DNA of 9,410 nucleotides from Streptomyces katrae (GTDB lineage Bacteria > Actinomycetota > Actinomycetes > Streptomycetales > Streptomycetaceae), in assembly GCF_000966975.1 (NCBI RefSeq), contig NZ_JZWV01000838.1:1-9410 (forward strand), written 5' to 3'. Numbering within the stretch: the stretch's first letter is position 1; the number at the start of each line of letters is the position of its first letter. Below the pieces are notes generated by a model. It saw only the letters and a list, made by a program, of their open reading frames with translations. It searched no databases and was not told the DNA's origin. A program made the translations under genes and the position numbers. This document shows, one piece after another, positions 5,663 through 9,410 of the stretch.

Positions 5663-6367
5663 ATGGCTGCCCACACTTTCCACAGGCCCCGCGAGCGCCA
5701 CGCACCCCCCGCGCGCCCGGAGTCGTACGTGCCGCACGCGGCCTACGGGTGCACCGAGCCGCACGAGCACTACGCGCCCTACGTCCCCCACGAGCCCTAC
5801 GGCCCGCCCCCCGAGCGGCAGGGCCCGCGGCTGGCGGAGCGGCTGCTGCACCCGGTCAACGCCCGGCTCGACGAACACCTGCCGACCGACCACAAGCTGA
5901 GCAAGGTCTACCGGGTCGGTGCCGGGCTGACGGGCCTGCTGCTGATCGTCTTCGGGATCCTGGGCCTGGTCCACCACATCGGGTTCTTCGACACCGGCGG
6001 CGACACGGTGCTGGCCCTGAACACCAACGGCGCGCTGAGCGTGCTGTCGATCTGCTTCGGCGGGCTGCTCTTCGCCGGGATGGTGATCGGCGGGACGTTC
6101 GCCTCCACCCTCAACATCGTGCTGGGGCTGCTCTTCATCGCCAGCGGGTTCGTGAACCTGGCCCTGCTGGACACCGGTCTCAACTTCCTGGCCTTCAAGA
6201 TCCAGAACGTGCTGTTCAGCTTCTTCGTCGGCGTGATGCTGATGTGGTTCGGGATGTACGGCCGGGTGGGCAGCGCCCTCCCCCACGACAACCCGTACTG
6301 GCGCGCCCGCCACCCCGAGCAGGCCGCCCGGGAGGACCGGGCCCGCGGCCGGGCGGCGGCCCGTTAG
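5663..6367 (+). CDS. DUF4383-like four-helix membrane protein
   Basis: A 234-residue integral membrane protein. The ATG at 5663 is preceded by GAGGAGG at 5651-5657, a strong ribosome site, so the in-frame start 21 codons earlier is rejected. Residues 1-60 are a hydrophilic segment rich in His, Pro and Tyr with near-repeats of the type YVPH/YAPY/HEPYGP. Four hydrophobic helices follow, at about 85-107, 123-144, 148-169 and 176-200, and a basic Arg/Ala-rich tail ends the protein. The short loops, the glycine-rich first helix and the FGI..LVHHIGFFDTGGD region fit the DUF4383 family, whose function is unknown. The even number of helices puts both ends on the same side, probably the cytoplasm given the basic tail. 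It follows the coiled-coil gene by 76 bp and ends nine bases before the zinc-ribbon gene. Confidence 0.85.
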   Translation: MAAHTFHRPRERHAPPARPESYVPHAAYGCTEPHEHYAPYVPHEPYGPPPERQGPRLAERLLHPVNARLDEHLPTDHKLSKVYRVGAGLTGLLLIVFGILGLVHHIGFFDTGGDTVLALNTNGALSVLSICFGGLLFAGMVIGGTFASTLNIVLGLLFIASGFVNLALLDTGLNFLAFKIQNVLFSFFVGVMLMWFGMYGRVGSALPHDNPYWRARHPEQAAREDRARGRAAAR

Positions 6368-6370
6368 CCT
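6365..6370 (+). promoter_or_regulatory. Possible -10 box for leaderless transcription of the zinc-ribbon gene
   Basis: TAGCCT, overlapping the stop of the membrane-protein gene, fits TANNNT. It lies six bases before the ATG at 6377, the spacing seen for leaderless actinobacterial genes, and no Shine-Dalgarno sequence is present in the nine-base gap. No -35 box is evident. Confidence 0.4.
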
Positions 6371-6376
6371 GTGCGC

Positions 6377-6580
6377 ATGCCTCGTTACGAATACCGCTGC
6401 CGGACCTGCGACGACACCTTTGAGGTCAGCCGACCGATGGCCGAGTCGTCCGCGCCCGCCGACTGCCCGGCCGGGCACGCCGACACCGTGAAGCTGCTGT
6501 CCGCCGTCGCGGTCGGCGGGACCAGCAGTGCCCCCGCGCCCTCCGGCGGGGGCTGCTGCGGCGGGGGCGGCTGCTGCTAG
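6377..6580 (+). CDS. FmdB-family zinc-ribbon protein with Cys/Gly-rich tail
   Basis: A small protein of 67 residues. MPRYEYRCRTCDDTFEV is the characteristic FmdB-type opening. Likely zinc ligands are C8 and C11, with C30 and possibly H34 in CPAGH. Most family members have a second CxxC, so this site is modified. The C-terminus is unusual: residues 57-67 are only Gly and Cys, with two CC pairs that might bind metal or form disulfides. FmdB was named from a regulatory gene in a formamidase region, but the general role of the family is not established. ATG 6377 is preferred to the GTG at 6371 because family members begin MP.Y.Y.C. The gene ends 16 bp before the convergent O-methyltransferase, with no strong terminator between. 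Confidence 0.85.
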   Translation: MPRYEYRCRTCDDTFEVSRPMAESSAPADCPAGHADTVKLLSAVAVGGTSSAPAPSGGGCCGGGGCC

Positions 6581-6596
6581 GCGCGAAGGGCGCTGG

Positions 6597-7271
6597 CTAG
6601 GGGGACACCTCCTGGCGCTTGCGCGACAGGGTGAGGCCGTCCGAGATGGCCAGCAGGACGGAGTCCATGCGGGTGTCCGCCATGACGTGGTCGTTGAACG
6701 CGCGGACGGCCGCGCCCCTGCTGCCGGGGGACTCGTCCAGGACCGTGCCGTGAAAGAGGGTGTTGTCCGTGACGATCAGCCCGCCCGGACGCAGCCTCGG
6801 GACGAGCTCCTCCCAGTAGAGGATCTGGTTCTCCTTGTCCGCGTCGATGTAGGCCAGGTCGACGTGCGGTTCGGCGGGCATGGCGCGCAGCGTGTCCAGG
6901 GCGGGGGCGATCCGCAGGTCGATGCGGTCCGCGACGCCGGCCGCCTCCCACGCGGCGCGGCCGTACGCGGTCCACTCCTCCGACACGTCGCAGGCGATCA
7001 GGCGGCCGTCGGCCGGCAGGGCCTGTGCCATGGACAGGGTGGAGAAGCCGGTGAAGGTGCCGACCTCGACGATGTGCCTCGCGCCCGTCAGGCGGACCAG
7101 GAAGGCCAGCAGCGGGCCCTGTTCCTCGGCCGACTGCATGCCCGCGGATTCGGGGAACTTCTCCCAGGTGGTGGTGACCAGCCCCCGCTGGAACTCGTCC
7201 AGCGGGGGGTTGTGCGCGAGGACGTAGCGGTAGAGCTCGTCGGTGATCTTGGTGCTGTTGCCCTTGGTCAT
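6597..7271 (-). CDS. Class I SAM-dependent O-methyltransferase (CCoAOMT-like)
   Basis: A 224-residue enzyme of the caffeoyl-CoA/catechol O-methyltransferase type, which transfers a methyl group from S-adenosylmethionine to a hydroxyl, usually with a divalent metal. The SAM-binding motif VEVGTFTGFSTLSMA is at residues 68-82. The acidic residue after strand two is in CDVSEEW, near 95. The metal site is formed by D143/D145 (YIDADKENQ) and D169-N170 (VTDNTLFHG). Length is normal and both ends are complete. The ATG overlaps the stop of the HAD gene as ATGA, making it the last gene of the three-gene minus-strand operon. The substrate cannot be told from sequence; its place after a StiP-type phosphoribosyltransferase and a phosphatase suggests it methylates their product or an intermediate (inference). 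Confidence 0.9.
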   Translation of the reverse strand: MTKGNSTKITDELYRYVLAHNPPLDEFQRGLVTTTWEKFPESAGMQSAEEQGPLLAFLVRLTGARHIVEVGTFTGFSTLSMAQALPADGRLIACDVSEEWTAYGRAAWEAAGVADRIDLRIAPALDTLRAMPAEPHVDLAYIDADKENQILYWEELVPRLRPGGLIVTDNTLFHGTVLDESPGSRGAAVRAFNDHVMADTRMDSVLLAISDGLTLSRKRQEVSP

Positions 7272-8107
7272 GCGGTCAGTGTCGCAACCGCCTGCCCGAA
7301 GGAGCGGACGATCTCCTCACCGGCGAGTACACCGGCCTCGTGCAGGGCCGTCACCGTCGGCGAGGTCCAGCCGGCGTCGGCCAGTTCGCCGTGCCCCGGC
7401 CGCCAGGCCCGGTCTGCCGCCAGCAGCAGGTCGGCGTCGAGCAGGGAGTCGCCGGCGGCGAGGGAGGCGGTGGCACCCGTACGGCGGGCCACCTCGCGCA
7501 TCGCGGCGCTCTTGGTCAGCGGGCGGGGGACGGCGTAGATCTTGCGGCCCTGGAGGGAGACCGTCCAGCCCCGTTCCTCGGCCCAGCGGGTGAGGGCCTT
7601 GAGCCACTCGGCGGGGACGAGCGCCCGTTCCACGACCAGGTAGGCGAAGAGGTCCTCCGCGATCCGTGCCTTGCGCAGCCACTGCGGGTCGGCCGTGTCC
7701 AGCAGGTGCCGGTGGACCTCCTCCAGCGGGGCGCACTCCTCGGCCAGCCGCCGGGCCACCGCGCGCCGCCAGTCCCGGTCGGGTTCCCCGTCCACCAGCA
7801 GCTGTCCGCCGTTGGCGCAGATCGCGTACGGGGCCGGGGGGCCGGGGAAGCGGATCCGCTGGTACTGCTTGCGCGTGCGGGTGGTGGTCGGGACGAAGAC
7901 CGCCGCCGGGTCGGCGGCCAGCGCGGCCAGTAGCGCCGCCGCCGTCTCCGTCATGAAGGACAGCGGCTTGCCCTCGTGCACCTCGACGCACAGCAGCCGG
8001 GGCGCCTGCGGGTCGGGCATGGTCAGGCCGAGGGCGGCCGAGGAGTAGATGAGCGTACGGTCGAGGTCACTGGCTATGAGGACGGTTCCGTGGCTGGGGC
8101 TGGTCAC
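7268..8107 (-). CDS. HAD-superfamily phosphatase, Ter-cluster type
   Basis: A 279-residue hydrolase expected to remove phosphate from a small molecule through an aspartyl-phosphate intermediate. Motif I is ASDLDRT, with nucleophile D14 and acid D16. Motif II is the Thr run at 74-76 (VPTTTRT). Motif III is probably K199 (LTKSAAMREV). Motif IV is AGDSLLDADLL, with D220 and D224. The insert between motifs II and III (about 85-195) is the cap of a C2/IIB-type HAD enzyme. The GTG at 8107 overlaps the StiP stop (GTGA) and the gene's own stop overlaps the next start (ATGA), so the three proteins are probably made together. HAD phosphatases accompany StiP-like phosphoribosyltransferases in Ter-associated gene clusters, which is the basis for assigning the pathway. 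The substrate is unknown. Confidence 0.88.
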   Translation of the reverse strand: MTSPSHGTVLIASDLDRTLIYSSAALGLTMPDPQAPRLLCVEVHEGKPLSFMTETAAALLAALAADPAAVFVPTTTRTRKQYQRIRFPGPPAPYAICANGGQLLVDGEPDRDWRRAVARRLAEECAPLEEVHRHLLDTADPQWLRKARIAEDLFAYLVVERALVPAEWLKALTRWAEERGWTVSLQGRKIYAVPRPLTKSAAMREVARRTGATASLAAGDSLLDADLLLAADRAWRPGHGELADAGWTSPTVTALHEAGVLAGEEIVRSFGQAVATLTA

Positions 8108-9258
8108 TGGGCGGCCACTGCCTTTCCGTCGGCGCCGGTGGCGCCGCGCGTGAAGCGGGGGTGGATGAGTCCTACACAGGTGTACGGGAGGCCGTCGACC
8201 TCCTCGACCGGCACGCCGCGCTGTCCGGCGAGCAGGCGTACGTGGTCCAGGTCGGAGCCGGCGCCGCGCTGGGCGAGGATCTTCCACGGTACGCGGCGCA
8301 GCAGCACGCGGGTGGTCTCGCCGACGCCCGGCTTGACCAGGTTCACGTCGTGGATGCCGTACTCCTCGCTGATCCGCTCGACGGCCGCCCAGCCCACCCA
8401 GGTCGGGGTGCGGTCGGCGGCGAGGAGCTCCTTGACCTCGGCGTCGACGGCGTCGGCGACCTCGTCGAAGCGGGCGGCCACGGCGTCCACGAAGGCACCC
8501 GAGACGTCGGCTCCGGCCAGCTCGCGGTAGAACTTCGCGCCGTGGAAGTCGTCCGGGCCGACCAGGTCGGACCGCAGGACCGTGCGCGAGACCAGGCCGG
8601 AGACGGTGGAGTTCAGGCAGGCGGAGGGGATCAGGAAGTCCTCGCGGGTGCCGTACGTCTCCACGCAGGCGCCGGGGTCGGCCAGGACGACGACCTCCGG
8701 GTTGAAGTCCGGGAAGGCGGCCAGGGCCTCGCGCAGTTCGCGGGTGATGGCGCCCTTGCCGGTCCAGCCGTCCACGAACACCACGTCGGCCGGGTCGTGG
8801 TGGGCGGCGAGCCAGCGCAGGGCGTTGGCGTCGATACCGCGGCCGCGGACGATGGAGACGGCGTAGTGCGGCAGGTCCAGGCCGTGCCGGGCGGCGGCCC
8901 AGCGGCGCATCAGCACGCCGACGGGGGTTCCGGCGCGGGCGAGGGAGACCAGCACCGGGGAGGGGGACCGCTCGGCGAGGACGGTCTCGGTGACGGTGCC
9001 GACGGCGCGGGCGACGCGGGCCGCGGAGGCGGTCAGGGCGTCCTGGTAGAGCTCCTGGTAGCGCGCGGAGGGCTGGTACTCGACGGGCAGGGACTCGGCG
9101 TAGTGCGCGCCGCCGACCTGGATGGCCTCCTCGCGCTCCTCGGTCGGGGCCTCCAGCTCGACGGCGGAGAGGTCCTGGAGCAGCCAGCCGACGTCCTCGG
9201 GGGCGTAGGAGGAGAAAGCGGGCCCCCGCAGGGGCTCCGGCAGGCGCGGCTCGGACAT
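8104..9258 (-). CDS. StiP-like phosphoribosyltransferase with C-terminal PELOTA-like domain
   Basis: A 384-residue protein, often labelled 'cysteine protease StiP' in databases but carrying a phosphoribosyltransferase fold. The PRPP-binding-like loop is VVFVDGWTGKGAI (159-171), and LVSLARAGTPVG (103-114) precedes it as in other such enzymes. From about 300 (GIHDVNLVKPGVGETTRVLL) to about 370, a small domain with LPYTCVGLIHPRF resembles the PELOTA_1 RNA-binding-like domain. Comparative genomics of Ter systems places this pair in a module proposed to make a nucleoside-like metabolite. The ATG at 9258 has AGGAG six bases upstream. The frame stays open to the window edge, so a longer N-terminus cannot be excluded, but family similarity begins near FSSYAPEDVGWLL. 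It is the first gene here of an operon with the HAD and O-methyltransferase genes. Confidence 0.85.
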   Translation of the reverse strand: MSEPRLPEPLRGPAFSSYAPEDVGWLLQDLSAVELEAPTEEREEAIQVGGAHYAESLPVEYQPSARYQELYQDALTASAARVARAVGTVTETVLAERSPSPVLVSLARAGTPVGVLMRRWAAARHGLDLPHYAVSIVRGRGIDANALRWLAAHHDPADVVFVDGWTGKGAITRELREALAAFPDFNPEVVVLADPGACVETYGTREDFLIPSACLNSTVSGLVSRTVLRSDLVGPDDFHGAKFYRELAGADVSGAFVDAVAARFDEVADAVDAEVKELLAADRTPTWVGWAAVERISEEYGIHDVNLVKPGVGETTRVLLRRVPWKILAQRGAGSDLDHVRLLAGQRGVPVEEVDGLPYTCVGLIHPRFTRGATGADGKAVAAQ

Positions 9259-9410
9259 GGTCGGCTCCTGCCGGTGGGGGGTTTCGGGCATACGGGGCGC
9301 GTCCACGGCGAGCCGGCCGGCGACGGCCGCGACGGGCCGATCGGGCACGGTACCGGCGGGGTCGCCGGAAGCGGGCGCGAGGGGGGCGCCGGAGGCGGGC
9401 GCCACGGGGA
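9259..9410 (-). other. Open frame upstream of the StiP-like gene, truncated by the window edge
   Basis: These 152 bases read in the StiP frame without a stop, with G/C-rich third positions, as ...VAAVAGRLAVDAPRMPETPHRQEPT. They could be a leader, a longer N-terminus with starts at 9291 or 9405, or the end of another gene. No family is recognised. An upstream Ter-cluster gene, such as an aldolase or TerD-type gene, would be expected further right. Confidence 0.35.

Noticed and set aside
4245..5900. Long plus-strand open frame of Gly/Ala/Arg-rich sequence, and similar long minus-strand frames at 4216-5676, 4572-5273 and 5108-6478
   Set aside because: They shadow the coiled-coil and membrane-protein genes in high-G+C DNA: low-complexity composition, no domain, and third-position G+C supports the other frame.
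6528..7538. Plus-strand frame opposite the O-methyltransferase and HAD genes, and others at 7340-7933 and 7976-8530
   Set aside because: The minus-strand frames encode complete conserved enzymes with overlapping starts and stops; these plus frames have no recognisable motif.
1..9410. CRISPR array, rRNA, insertion sequence with terminal inverted repeats
   Set aside because: No regularly spaced repeats, no rRNA-like sequence, and no transposase or matched terminal repeats were seen.

Overview
The window looks like a piece of a Streptomyces (or close relative) chromosome. The right-hand 5.2 kb has very high G+C, near-universal G/C third codon positions, GTG starts, tight 4-bp gene overlaps and Streptomyces-style proteins. 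The left-hand 4.2 kb is different. It is bounded by two near-identical 40-bp copies (38/40 matches, positions 1-40 and 4167-4206) of the 3' half of a tRNA-Val(UAC) gene. This is the usual signature of an element integrated by site-specific recombination at the 3' end of a tRNA. Within it, roughly 400-2520 is visibly poorer in G+C than anything else in the window.

Island, 1-4206: all genes are on the minus strand and several are damaged. From the intact tRNA leftwards there is a perfect 16-bp hairpin just below the tRNA, then a GntR/UTRA-type regulator that has lost its DNA-binding N-terminus (3329-3961). Overlapping it by 4 bp is a YdcF/DUF218-type gene whose frame is broken near its 3' end by a short tandem duplication (2663-3332). 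A hairpin followed by a T-run comes next. After an AT-rich control region come two overlapping cargo genes: a protein built of winged-helix modules (1454-2452) and a winged-helix protein with a FokI-like PD-(D/E)XK nuclease core (399-1475). The two look like one ancestral polypeptide, split where a linker of about 61 nt seems to be missing. No methyltransferase and no integrase lie between the repeats. The regulator/YdcF pair is, from general knowledge, common in actinobacterial integrative elements, so I read this as a decayed element carrying a nuclease-type defence cargo.

Chromosome, 4207-9410: the plus strand carries a long coiled-coil protein of unknown function (4342-5586), a four-helix DUF4383-like membrane protein (5663-6367) and a small FmdB-type zinc-ribbon protein with a Cys/Gly tail (6377-6580). 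Converging on these is a minus-strand operon of three genes joined by 4-bp overlaps: a StiP-like phosphoribosyltransferase/PELOTA protein (8104-9258), a HAD-superfamily phosphatase (7268-8107) and a CCoAOMT-like O-methyltransferase (6597-7271). The first two match the biosynthetic part of the tellurium-resistance (Ter)-associated stress gene clusters, proposed to make a nucleoside-like metabolite. The rest of that cluster would lie beyond the right edge.

The best candidate for something undescribed is the island cargo: a serial winged-helix recogniser plus FokI-like cutter with no partner methylase.
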